Shown piece after piece: positions 15,554 through 23,526 of a stretch of DNA of 39,393 bases. Source of the DNA: an uncultured Bacteroides sp. (GTDB taxonomy: Bacteria; Bacteroidota; Bacteroidia; Bacteroidales; Bacteroidaceae); NCBI RefSeq assembly GCF_900547205.1, contig NZ_URFY01000041.1, forward strand, positions 1-39,393. The letters run 5' to 3'. The position numbers and the translations under genes are program-made. Position 1 is the first letter of the stretch, and each line of letters begins with the position of its first letter. Below the pieces are notes generated by a model. It was not told the DNA's origin and searched no databases. It worked only from the letters and a program-made list of their open reading frames with translations.

Positions 15554-17800
15554 ATGAAACTTTTGAAACGAATATCTTTCAGCCTGTTGATTCTATTATT
15601 GCTCGTATTAGTTACAGCCACCATAATAGAAAAGATATACGGCACCGAATTTATAAGTACGCATCTCTACAGTTCAATCTCTTTCATCATCCTTTGGGGG
15701 GCAATCGCTTTTTTCTCTCTGTGGTACATACTGAAAAGAAAACTGCCACACCATCCCGCCACCTTCCTGCTTCATCTCTCTTTTCTGGTCATACTTGCCG
15801 GCGCATTCACCACCTGGCTTTGCAGTGAGCAAGGAATCCTGCACCTTCGCCAAGGAGAGCCAACCAACCAATTCACCGATAAAACAGGACATACCGTTAC
15901 GCTCCCTTTCCACGTATCTCTTGACGGATTTCAAATTCTGTACTATGCAGGCACCCGTGCACCGATGGATTTCATCAGTAAGTTATCCATAATTCCCGAA
16001 ATCAACGAAAAGCCCATAAAAGGTGAAGTATCCATGAACAATATCTTTTCTTATAACAACTACCGTTTCTATCAGTCGGGATATGATGACGACGGAGCAG
16101 GAACCCGTCTTTCACTCTCACACGACCCCTACGGAATAGGTATCACTTATACCGGATATGCCCTACTGCTCTTATCAATCTGCCTTTTCTTTTTCAGCAC
16201 ACACAGTCGCTTCCGTCAGTTACTGAAGAGTCCTTTGCTGAAACGGAGTGCAATGTCGGCAATTATCCTGTTTAACATGCTTTCTTCCGTTCAGGCAGCA
16301 ACGGACAAGCCTAGAGTATTGCCCCAGACAATAGCCGGACAATTCGGTGACTTATATATTCTCTACAACAACCGCATCTGTCCATTGCAGACACTTGCCA
16401 AAGATTTCACAGTAAAGCTCTACGGAAGCAGCTCCTACAATAAATATACTCCCGTACAGATTTTCACCGGATGGATGTACTATTACAATGATTGGAAAGA
16501 ACAGCCCATCATCAAGATAAAGAGTCATTATGTCCGTAGTCTGTTGGGAATAGAGAGCGGATATGCATCTCTGAAAGATTTCATCAACGAAGTGAACGAA
16601 TATAAACTGGAAGAATCACTCTACCGGATTCGCTCCGGCGAACAAGTCGCAGATAAACGCGGCATTGAAGAGGCGGATGAAAAGTTCAATATCATCACCA
16701 TGTTGTATTCGGGAAAGCTATTGAAGCTCTTCCCGCATCCAACAAAAGATTCACAGACCATTCAGTGGTATTCGCCCAATGACAACTTGCCGCAAGAAAT
16801 AGGAGATGATAAAAAGCTCTTCATAAAAAAGTCATTGGATTATGTAAACGAGATGGTGGTCAGGAAAGATTACGACGGTATTTCCTACTTATTACTGAAG
16901 CTCAGGTCATATCAACAGAAAGAAGCGTCGGAGGTACTCCCATCAGCAACCAAATTCGCAGCCGAAAACGTCTACAACCGGTTCGACTGTTCCAAACCTC
17001 TTGCTATTTTCTGTATAACTTTAGGATTGATAGCCTTTATATATTATTGCCAGAATATCATCAACCCATGCAAAAAAGTAGCCCGGTGGTTTGTTCTTCT
17101 ATTGAACATCCTTGCGGTAGGGTGCTTTATCTATCTCTCGTTCGTCATTGGTTTGAGAGGATATATCAGCAACCATCTGCCGCTGTCCAATGGATTCGAA
17201 ACGATGCAGTTCATGAGTTGGAGCGCATTATTACTCACTTTCTGCCTGCAACGAAAGTTTCCGATGATTCTCCCATTCGGTTTTCTTCTCTGCGGTCTCA
17301 CGCTCATGGTTTCCATGCTCGGAGAAGCCAACCCACAGATAACACAATTGATGCCGGTACTCTCTTCACCGCTGTTGAGTATCCATGTAGTAGTGATTAT
17401 GATTGCATATTCGTTATTGGCGTTCATTATGCTGAACGGAGTAACGGCCATTATATTATATTATTCAGGCAAGAACTGTGACATTCAGATAAAACGTCTG
17501 CAAATCATCAGTGAAATTATCCTCTATCCTGCCGTGTTCCTGCTTACTGCGGGCATCTTCGTAGGTGCCATTTGGGCAAATATCTCGTGGGGACGATATT
17601 GGGGATGGGACCCGAAAGAGGTCTGGGCGCTTATCACCATGCTGGTTTATGCGCTGGCACTACATCCTTCTTCCCTCCCATTATTCGGCAAACCAATGTT
17701 CTTCCACTTATTCTCCGTAGTGGCTTTCCTTACGGTATTAATCACTTATTTCGGGGTCAACTTTCTATTGGGAGGAATGCACAGTTATGCAAACAGCTAG
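15554..17800 (+). CDS. ccsA: Cytochrome c biogenesis fusion protein CcsB-CcsA (ResB-ResC type)
   Basis: A 748-residue polytopic inner-membrane protein of the system II haem ligase. The N-terminal part is ResB/CcsB-like: membrane segments at about 5-25, 38-55 and 65-85, then a periplasmic domain and another membrane segment around 200-215. A large soluble region (about 240-480) follows. The C-terminal part is CcsA/ResC-like, with the haem-handling WWD-type motif as WGRYWGWDPKEVWAL (about 676-690) and conserved histidines such as in NHLPLSNGFE and SIHVVVI. It exports haem and joins it covalently to CxxCH motifs of apocytochromes such as the di-heme lipoprotein just upstream. A dedicated ligase next to its likely client is notable. 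No terminator of the classical type follows; 17801-17877 looks empty. Confidence 0.88.
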   Translation: MKLLKRISFSLLILLLLVLVTATIIEKIYGTEFISTHLYSSISFIILWGAIAFFSLWYILKRKLPHHPATFLLHLSFLVILAGAFTTWLCSEQGILHLRQGEPTNQFTDKTGHTVTLPFHVSLDGFQILYYAGTRAPMDFISKLSIIPEINEKPIKGEVSMNNIFSYNNYRFYQSGYDDDGAGTRLSLSHDPYGIGITYTGYALLLLSICLFFFSTHSRFRQLLKSPLLKRSAMSAIILFNMLSSVQAATDKPRVLPQTIAGQFGDLYILYNNRICPLQTLAKDFTVKLYGSSSYNKYTPVQIFTGWMYYYNDWKEQPIIKIKSHYVRSLLGIESGYASLKDFINEVNEYKLEESLYRIRSGEQVADKRGIEEADEKFNIITMLYSGKLLKLFPHPTKDSQTIQWYSPNDNLPQEIGDDKKLFIKKSLDYVNEMVVRKDYDGISYLLLKLRSYQQKEASEVLPSATKFAAENVYNRFDCSKPLAIFCITLGLIAFIYYCQNIINPCKKVARWFVLLLNILAVGCFIYLSFVIGLRGYISNHLPLSNGFETMQFMSWSALLLTFCLQRKFPMILPFGFLLCGLTLMVSMLGEANPQITQLMPVLSSPLLSIHVVVIMIAYSLLAFIMLNGVTAIILYYSGKNCDIQIKRLQIISEIILYPAVFLLTAGIFVGAIWANISWGRYWGWDPKEVWALITMLVYALALHPSSLPLFGKPMFFHLFSVVAFLTVLITYFGVNFLLGGMHSYANS

Positions 17801-17877
17801 ATATTCATTTCATGCTTAAAGGGTCGAAACCATTATATATAGCTAGTAATTACACCGAGAATACCCACTTTAGGGGA

Positions 17878-17908
17878 TTGCATGAGGAACGGAAAGCCCC
17901 TATCTTTG
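17878..17908 (+). promoter_or_regulatory. Promoter for a transcript with no long ORF
   Basis: TTG at 17878-17880, exactly 20 bp of spacer and TATCTTTG at 17901-17908 form one of the best promoter matches in the window. A short inverted repeat, AGGGG (17872-17876) and CCCCT (17897-17901), brackets the spacer and could be an operator. Transcription should start near 17915. Confidence 0.65.
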
Positions 17909-17914
17909 CAGTAT

Positions 17915-18120
17915 CAGAATTAAATTAATTAGTCATAATTATATTACGTAGCCACATTGAATGAAATACATTGAAATCGGCCGAAGTGATTCACCCGCAT
18001 TTCTCACATTTGGTTGTTAGTTTTTAGATAGACCATATAATGTATTCAATATAGAATAGGTGTAAACCGCATATTCTAAAGCCAAGAAGTCCAGCTTGCG
18101 AAAGCCGGACTTCTTCTTTA
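17915..18120 (+). ncRNA. Candidate small RNA of about 205 nt
   Basis: A strong promoter (17878-17908) and an intrinsic terminator (18084-18115) enclose about 205 nt without a gene of normal length. The only ATG-led frame of note is 17961-18020, a 19-residue peptide (MKYIEIGRSDSPAFLTFGC); it has no clear ribosome binding site, so the transcript could be a regulatory RNA, an mRNA for a very small protein, or a leftover promoter from a lost gene. No known RNA family is recognised. Confidence 0.45.
18084..18118 (+). terminator. Intrinsic terminator of the candidate small RNA
   Basis: AAGAAGTCC (18084-18092) pairs with GGACTTCTT (18107-18115); an inner GCTT/AAGC pair extends the stem after one mismatch. 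CTTTATT follows. It is T-rich only on the plus strand downstream side, fitting a plus-strand transcript. Confidence 0.75.
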
Positions 18121-18368
18121 TTGAGTACTGCATCACTATTAAATGAATTATATAGATTACTCTATAAATACCATATTCCATTTCTAATGTAAGCATTATT
18201 ACAGTAATGAATACGATAAAAACAGATGGTATTACCAGAAATTGTCAACACACCCCCTAGATATTTCAAGCAGAGAACGCCGTTTCTTAGTATGTTGACA
18301 TACAGCCAGTTATCAATCCATCTTTTTCCTTTAAACCCAAAGGCCCCTTCCTCACCGAGGAACGACCC

Positions 18369-18407
18369 GTTCGACACCGAGAAACACTCCGTTTCTCGGT
18401 GTCGAAC
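18369..18407. repeat. Perfect 17-bp palindromic stem element
   Basis: GTTCGACACCGAGAAAC (18369-18385) and GTTTCTCGGTGTCGAAC (18391-18407) are exact reverse complements with a 5-nt loop. A second small hairpin, TTCCTC/GAGGAA, lies just to the left (about 18348-18362) and repeats the CGAGRAAC theme. No T-tract follows on either strand. It lies between a decayed transposase and the small-RNA region. The rest of 18121-18537 shows no gene that I can support. Confidence 0.75.
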
Positions 18408-18537
18408 ACTCCGACGGATTAAGTTCTGAACTTATATTAAAGAAAATGTTAGTCTCTTTTATTTTTGTAGCTTCTCTCGTAGGAATCTGTGTGTTGAAAT
18501 ATATTCCAATAGTAATCTTATATATTCATTTTCTCTT

Positions 18538-19098
18538 CTAGATTCTCTTTAGTTTCTCAATAAGAAGTCCGGTATATTTGGAAATAATATCATCGGGCAA
18601 TCCGTCCGATTTCATTTTCCGGGCTATTTCCATTTTCTCTTCTTCATGGCCTTTTTCCAATCCTTGCTCCAGACCTTCAGTACGAGCCGTATTCAGTTCA
18701 AGATAAATAAACGTAAGTTTGTCATAGAATACTTTCTTCGTATTTACGTCCATCAATTTTACTTCGTGGTGGAAATACTCTTTCGAGTTCTTGTCTTCGT
18801 CGAACACAAAGTTGAGTATGCCTATCGTATAGACCGATTCGAGCCGATAATTCCAATCGCCCCGTTTGGACTGTTCGCGAATGGGGAAAGTGGAGTAATA
18901 GACACTGCGATCTTTGAAGAATTGCTGGAATACATTCTGCATTTCGACGATGTATTTTTCACCGCTTTCCGTTTCACAATACACATCAAAGATAGCTCGC
19001 CGATCTTCTTTACGAATACCCAGTTGCTCGCCGTTGATGTAGGTCAGATCTGTGATGATATGTGTTCCATGAAAAAGCGCGTTCAGAAAACCAAAGAT
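18538..19098 (-). pseudogene. Decayed PD-(D/E)XK nuclease family transposase (Rpn-like)
   Basis: The protein read from about 19098 down to the TAG at 18540-18538 resembles Bacteroides PD-(D/E)XK/Rpn-type putative transposases: FLNALFHG, then ITDLTYINGEQLG, DRRAIFDVYCETESGEKYIV and EMQNVFQQFFKDRSVYYSTF. In this frame an in-frame TAG lies at 19176-19174 and there is no ATG; only a GTG (Val of DVYCE) at 18984 could start a shortened product of 148 residues. The family's first 40 or so residues are missing. There also seems to be an internal deletion of about 100 residues: after YDKLTFIYLEL the frame jumps to the charged coiled tail (EGLEQGLEKGHEEEKMEIA). Loss at both sites indicates a non-functional remnant, lying 85 bp from the end of the ABC transporter gene. 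Confidence 0.75.
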
Positions 19099-19182
19099 AA
19101 TTGTTTTAATCTGGAATCTGATAAACTGAATGAAAGATTGTTCATAATGGCTGCGATTGTGAACTCCACCACCCTATCTGAT

Positions 19183-20913
19183 TCACAGTTTCCATCCCAC
19201 CGTCTGCTCCTGTATGTTCCATAATTTTGCATACAATCCCGGCTGGCTCAACAGTTCGTCGTGTGTGCCCTGCTCCACTATCGTACCTTCTTCCAACACC
19301 ACAATCTTATCGGCATTCTTTATTGTTTTGAGCCGATGGGCAATCACAATCACCGTGCGTCCGGCAATCAGGGTATTAATTGCCTGCTGCACTTCCACCT
19401 CATTCTCCGGATCGAGAGAAGCCGTAGCCTCATCAAGCAATACCACAGGTGCCTCTTTCAGTATGGCACGGGCAATAGAGATGCGTTGCTTCTCACCTCC
19501 CGAAAGGGTGCAACCTCCCTCTCCTACCATCGTATCATACCCTTTGGGCAGACGCATGATAAAGTCGTGGCAACAGGCTTTCTTCGCTGCTGCTACAATC
19601 TCTTCGTCGGTAGCATCCGTTTTTCCGAAACGGATATTGTTCTTCAGTGTATCCTGAAAGAGATACACATCCTGAAAGACCATCGAACAATGCTTCATCA
19701 ATGATTCCGGTTCCAGAGTTCTCATATCCACTCCATTGAAGTAGACCGCACCCTTCTGCGGGTCGTAGAAGCGGGCACAAAGTTTCAGCATCGTGCTCTT
19801 CCCGCTTCCCGAAGGTCCCACCAATGCTGTGAGTGTTCCTTTTCGGAGCGTCACTGTAATATCGTGCAATATCTCCTTCTTCTGATAGCCGAACGAAACG
19901 TGTTCGAAAATAATGTCTCCACTTTCGGGCACTTCGAGGTTGCCTTTCATCTCTGGTTCGTTCATCAAAGTGAGAATACGCCCTCCGGCAATGGAGAAAT
20001 AACGAAATTCGGCAAAGTTTGTCAATGCCGACGTCAAGGGGTCGAACACACGGGAACCGACTACGAGGAACATGACGAAAGTGAGCAACGAAAGATCACC
20101 GCCAATCAACAGATAAGAACCGCAAAGAATCATCAGCGTCAGTCCGGCACGCACCAATGTGACAGAGAACAGGATGAAAGGACCGAGAAGCGCTTCCTGC
20201 CGGATGCAGGCACGACGAAAATCACTGAAAGCTTTTCTAAGGCGCTCAAATTTACCTCCCAGAAGGTTGTAGGCTTTCATCACCCGTATGCCCTGCAGAT
20301 ATTCCTCCATACGATTTCCCGCATTGATTTTAGCTTCTATTTGCCGACCGCTCAACTTACGTTGTACGGCACCACTCAGCAAAAGAACTGCCACAGCCAA
20401 CGGCAAGGCTATGAACATAGCCACAGACATTCGCCAATCTATCCAGAGCAGTCCCATAAAAGCGAGCACAGGCATCACTAACGCTCCCATCAACTGGGGC
20501 AAATGATGAGAGATGCCTGTTTCCGCCATACTGAAATCGGTAATCAGCATAGACGAAAGATCGCCCGGGTCGCGGCGGGACAAGAATCCCAATGACAGTT
20601 TACGGAGATGCTCGGCCAGATTGATACGCCCTTCGGCACTCATTTCGTAAGCACCACGAAAGTTGGCACGATAGGCAGCACGTTCGGCAACGGCCATCAC
20701 CAGCATATATACTACCAAAATGGCAAAGATTATCCAAAGTCGGTTGGTATCCAGCGGAACACCGCTACCATCGAACGACCGGAATATCACATTGATTGCC
20801 TCGATTGAAAGACAGAAAGGGACAATGTTCACCAGATTTGCCAACATCGTATATCCCACAGGTTTGCGCAGACGTCCAGTCTGCCCTACCGCAATATTTT
20901 TGATTGCATTCAT
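19183..20913 (-). CDS. ABC transporter half-unit (membrane domain fused to ATPase), second of a pair
   Basis: 576 residues from the ATG at 20913. The N-terminal half has six membrane segments; the C-terminal ATPase has Walker A GPSGSGKST (about residue 365), signature LSGGEKQR (about 468), Walker B VVLLDEATA and the H-loop in IAHRL. Type IV exporter-fold half-transporters of this kind work as dimers, here most likely with the product of the coupled upstream gene. Pairs like this include drug and lipid exporters and also the siderophore importers YbtPQ and IrtAB, so direction and substrate are open. The start is fixed by an ATGA overlap with the upstream stop and a strong Shine-Dalgarno; a longer reading from 20973 lies inside the upstream gene and is rejected. 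Confidence 0.9.
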   Translation of the reverse strand: MNAIKNIAVGQTGRLRKPVGYTMLANLVNIVPFCLSIEAINVIFRSFDGSGVPLDTNRLWIIFAILVVYMLVMAVAERAAYRANFRGAYEMSAEGRINLAEHLRKLSLGFLSRRDPGDLSSMLITDFSMAETGISHHLPQLMGALVMPVLAFMGLLWIDWRMSVAMFIALPLAVAVLLLSGAVQRKLSGRQIEAKINAGNRMEEYLQGIRVMKAYNLLGGKFERLRKAFSDFRRACIRQEALLGPFILFSVTLVRAGLTLMILCGSYLLIGGDLSLLTFVMFLVVGSRVFDPLTSALTNFAEFRYFSIAGGRILTLMNEPEMKGNLEVPESGDIIFEHVSFGYQKKEILHDITVTLRKGTLTALVGPSGSGKSTMLKLCARFYDPQKGAVYFNGVDMRTLEPESLMKHCSMVFQDVYLFQDTLKNNIRFGKTDATDEEIVAAAKKACCHDFIMRLPKGYDTMVGEGGCTLSGGEKQRISIARAILKEAPVVLLDEATASLDPENEVEVQQAINTLIAGRTVIVIAHRLKTIKNADKIVVLEEGTIVEQGTHDELLSQPGLYAKLWNIQEQTVGWKL

Positions 20914-22730
20914 TTCGTTTCCTCCTTTTTTATAGTTAATTGCCAGCGGAATGTGCTTGTATAAGCATCCCACATCTTTTTATATACTCCTTCCTTAGTG
21001 CTCAACTCGTCATGGCGTCCGCTTTGCACAAGCCTGCCTTCTTTCAACACCAATATCTGTTCTGCCGAAATGATGGACGAAAGCCTGTGCGCGATAATGA
21101 TTACAGTTTTATTCCTGATAAGTTGTTGGATGGCTTGCTGCATCTTATATTCGTTCTCCGGATCGGCAAAGGCGGTAGCCTCGTCAAGCACCAGAATCGG
21201 GGCATTCTTCAATATAGCCCTTGCCACACAAACACGTTGCGCTTCCCCTCCGGACAGATAAACTCCTTTATCGCCTATCCGGGTATTATATCCCTCGGGC
21301 AGGTTCTCTATAAAATCATGGCATTGCGCAGCCCGAGCAGCATCCATCACCTGTTCGCGGGTAGCCGTTGTGTTGCCCACGCGTATGTTCTCATACAATG
21401 TATCGAAGAACAGGAAGCTATCCTGAAACACAAACGACACCAGATCCATCAAGTCTTCAGTTGCTATCTCTTTAATATTGATTCCTCCGATAGCAATTTC
21501 CCCTTCGCTCACATCCCAGAAACGTGGAATCAGGTTCGCTACCGTAGATTTGCCCGAACCGGAGGGACCTACCAATGCGGTTATCTCTCCCTGGCGTGCC
21601 ATGAAGGAAATATCTTTCAGAGCTTCCGTTCGGGTGGTTTCCGCTTTGTTCTCATATGCAAACGACACATGTCGGAACTCGATATCATACGAAACGGGCA
21701 AACGGGAGACTTTCGTTTCTACGAGCGGTTTCTCGTCAAATATACGGTCGATACGCTTCACGCCCTCATCAATCTCATTGGTGCTCGAACCAAGGTACAT
21801 CAATTTATAGATAGGAGAAGCCACACCCGGCCCCATAATGATAAAGAAGAGATAAATGGCTGCCAAAGCGATATTGTGCGGTTCCCGGCTCAGCAGCAAC
21901 AGCCCGACGGGCAAGATAAAGGTAATGAGCGAATTCAGCAATACGGTGAAAGCCATCATTCCAGTCTGATACGTGTCGCACACTTTTAATGCATAGCTCT
22001 TATAAGCCTCTATTTCACTATTGAAACGACGGAATGAGCGTACACTCTGCCCGAATATCTTCACCACCGGCATACCGCGCACATACTGCACTGCCGAGGC
22101 ACTCATCCGCTCCTGTGTATCATAATAGATCTTCGTAAATTCCTTCGCTTTCTTTCCGAAGAAGTTCATAAACTGCAAGCCGATGCTCAGCACGATGCAA
22201 ACAATGCAAATAGCAGCCATCCATCCGTTCAGAGAGAAAAAGATGACGAACATTAAAACTACGGTTGCCAACACGTTGACTAAATCGGGAATCGTGTGAG
22301 CTACAAAGTTCTCTATCTTCTCGATGTTCTGTTCCATAATCTTCTTGATTGCTCCGGTGGAGGTTCCGTTGAGGTATCCAAGAGACAGACGTCCTATATG
22401 TTCCGACAGCCGAATACGCAACCCGTAGAGTATGCGGAACGCTGCCACATGAGATGCCATCAAAGAAGCATAAAGCAACAGCAACCCACCCACCAAACCG
22501 AAGAATGCAGTCCATCCCCAGTGGATAAGCACACCACCGTCCAACTCGTTTATCTGACTGCCATGCAGCAGCAACTCCCTTAAAACCTGATACACCGACC
22601 AATAAGGCACCAACATACAAAAGGCGCTTCCTGCCGAGAGTATCCCGGCTAGCACCAACAGTGCTTTCTTTTCGCCTGCTATCTCAAACAGGCGGGTTAC
22701 ACCACTTTTCCTTTTCAGTTTTTCTTTCAT
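20910..22730 (-). CDS. ABC transporter half-unit, first of a pair
   Basis: 606 residues with six membrane segments in the first half and a complete ATPase: Walker A GPSGSGKST (about residue 387), signature LSGGEAQR (about 490), Walker B ILVLDEATA and H-loop IAHRL. Its stop overlaps the start of the second half-transporter by 4 bp (ATGA), so the pair should form a heterodimer. The TetR gene lies 62 bp upstream on the same strand, separated by an intrinsic terminator. The 22731-22776 stretch shows no clear TAnnTTTG promoter, so expression may depend on read-through past that terminator or on a non-standard promoter. Export of a toxic compound or siderophore-type transport are both possible. Confidence 0.9.
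   Translation of the reverse strand: MKEKLKRKSGVTRLFEIAGEKKALLVLAGILSAGSAFCMLVPYWSVYQVLRELLLHGSQINELDGGVLIHWGWTAFFGLVGGLLLLYASLMASHVAAFRILYGLRIRLSEHIGRLSLGYLNGTSTGAIKKIMEQNIEKIENFVAHTIPDLVNVLATVVLMFVIFFSLNGWMAAICIVCIVLSIGLQFMNFFGKKAKEFTKIYYDTQERMSASAVQYVRGMPVVKIFGQSVRSFRRFNSEIEAYKSYALKVCDTYQTGMMAFTVLLNSLITFILPVGLLLLSREPHNIALAAIYLFFIIMGPGVASPIYKLMYLGSSTNEIDEGVKRIDRIFDEKPLVETKVSRLPVSYDIEFRHVSFAYENKAETTRTEALKDISFMARQGEITALVGPSGSGKSTVANLIPRFWDVSEGEIAIGGINIKEIATEDLMDLVSFVFQDSFLFFDTLYENIRVGNTTATREQVMDAARAAQCHDFIENLPEGYNTRIGDKGVYLSGGEAQRVCVARAILKNAPILVLDEATAFADPENEYKMQQAIQQLIRNKTVIIIAHRLSSIISAEQILVLKEGRLVQSGRHDELSTKEGVYKKMWDAYTSTFRWQLTIKKEETK
20921..20928 (-). promoter_or_regulatory. Strong Shine-Dalgarno for the second ABC gene
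   Basis: AAAGGAGG (20928-20921, minus strand) lies 7 nt before the ATG at 20913-20911, inside the last codons of the preceding ABC gene. Such a full match is uncommon in Bacteroides and, with the ATGA overlap, points to tight translational coupling. Confidence 0.75.
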
Positions 22731-22776
22731 ACTTACTATATCTAAATTTAATAAAGAACAATATTCTCAATCGTTC

Positions 22777-22814
22777 AAAAAAAAGAAGGAGCTCATGCGT
22801 TCATGAGCTCCTTC
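22777..22814 (-). terminator. Intrinsic terminator overlapping the end of the tetR gene
   Basis: On the minus strand GAAGGAGCTCATG (22814-22802) and CATGAGCTCCTTC (22797-22785) form a perfect 13-bp stem with a 4-nt loop, followed by eight T residues (22784-22777). The first arm encodes the last residues of the TetR protein and the stop codon (22795-22793) lies in the second arm. Confidence 0.85.
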
Positions 22815-23401
22815 CAACCAGCCGTTTCAAAGGCTATATATTCTGTTATAAATTTCTGCATCTCCTCTTTCTTTATGTGATGCAACACCAACTCTTCCAA
22901 TAAGGCAAATAGCCAGACCGTATTCAGATGAATAAAGAATAGAGTGATAGCTATATTTAGCTGCGGATACTTTTGCTTCATTTCCTGAAAGAATACCGAT
23001 ATGGTTCGCGTCATCAAATCGGTATAATCGGATCGAAAGTTTTCGAGAGACGAACCTTGTGCCTGAAAAAGCAGTAGGCGCAAACGTTTCCGATGTTCGG
23101 ATACGAGTCCGATATACTCCTGCACAGATGCTTTCTGATAGGCTGCATCCATAAAGACATCTATTGACATTTGATTGGCGTTGTGATTATATATCATGGC
23201 ATACAAATCATTCAGTACGGGCTTCAGGATGATATGAAACATCTCATCTTTGTTGGTGAAATAATGATAGATATTACTAACCGTTATCCCTGACCTAGAG
23301 GCAATTTCGCGCATAGATGCATCCTTATATCCTTTTTCATAGAATACCTCTTCAGCTACTCGGAGAATCTTTTCTTGTATGTCTTCTTTCAGATATTGCA
23401 T
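22793..23401 (-). CDS. TetR/AcrR family transcriptional regulator
   Basis: 202 residues. The N-terminal helix-turn-helix is typical (MREIASRSGITVSNIYHYF, about residues 25-43, followed by TNKDEMF). The C-terminal ligand-binding region is helical and unassigned. Regulators of this family usually repress a neighbouring transporter and themselves; here the ABC pair is downstream on the same strand and a metal exporter gene is divergent upstream, so either or both could be targets. The last codons are folded into an intrinsic terminator, so passive read-through would limit the ABC genes. Confidence 0.9.
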   Translation of the reverse strand: MQYLKEDIQEKILRVAEEVFYEKGYKDASMREIASRSGITVSNIYHYFTNKDEMFHIILKPVLNDLYAMIYNHNANQMSIDVFMDAAYQKASVQEYIGLVSEHRKRLRLLLFQAQGSSLENFRSDYTDLMTRTISVFFQEMKQKYPQLNIAITLFFIHLNTVWLFALLEELVLHHIKKEEMQKFITEYIAFETAGWKELMNA

Positions 23402-23421
23402 AATGTAGTTTATTCACTTTG

Positions 23422-23505
23422 CAAAGGTGGCAAGAAGTTGCGACTTAGGAAATACCTATTTATAGGGATATTTTAGTGGAAAAATCAGAAAAAGCAGTAA
23501 CTTAG
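23422..23505. promoter_or_regulatory. Divergent control region between tetR and the CDF exporter
   Basis: For tetR, CACCTTTG (23429-23422, minus) is a near match to the -7 element. For the CDF gene, TAACTTAG (23498-23505) is one base off it. Between them CCTATTTATAGG (23455-23466) is a 12-bp palindrome, with A/T-rich flanks that are partly symmetric; it is a reasonable TetR operator candidate. Neither -33 element is strong. Confidence 0.4.
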
Positions 23506-23526
23506 CATCGAAAAATAAACAATAGG

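Noticed and set aside
17961..18020. A 19-residue peptide as a confident gene
   Set aside because: It lacks a clear ribosome binding site and a known family, so it is noted only within the candidate small RNA.
18369..18407. The 17-bp palindrome as an intrinsic terminator
   Set aside because: There is no T-tract on either strand after the stem.
18162..18429. Short frames on both strands in the gene-poor region
   Set aside because: They have no ribosome binding site, no homology that I recognise, and one runs into the 17-bp palindrome.
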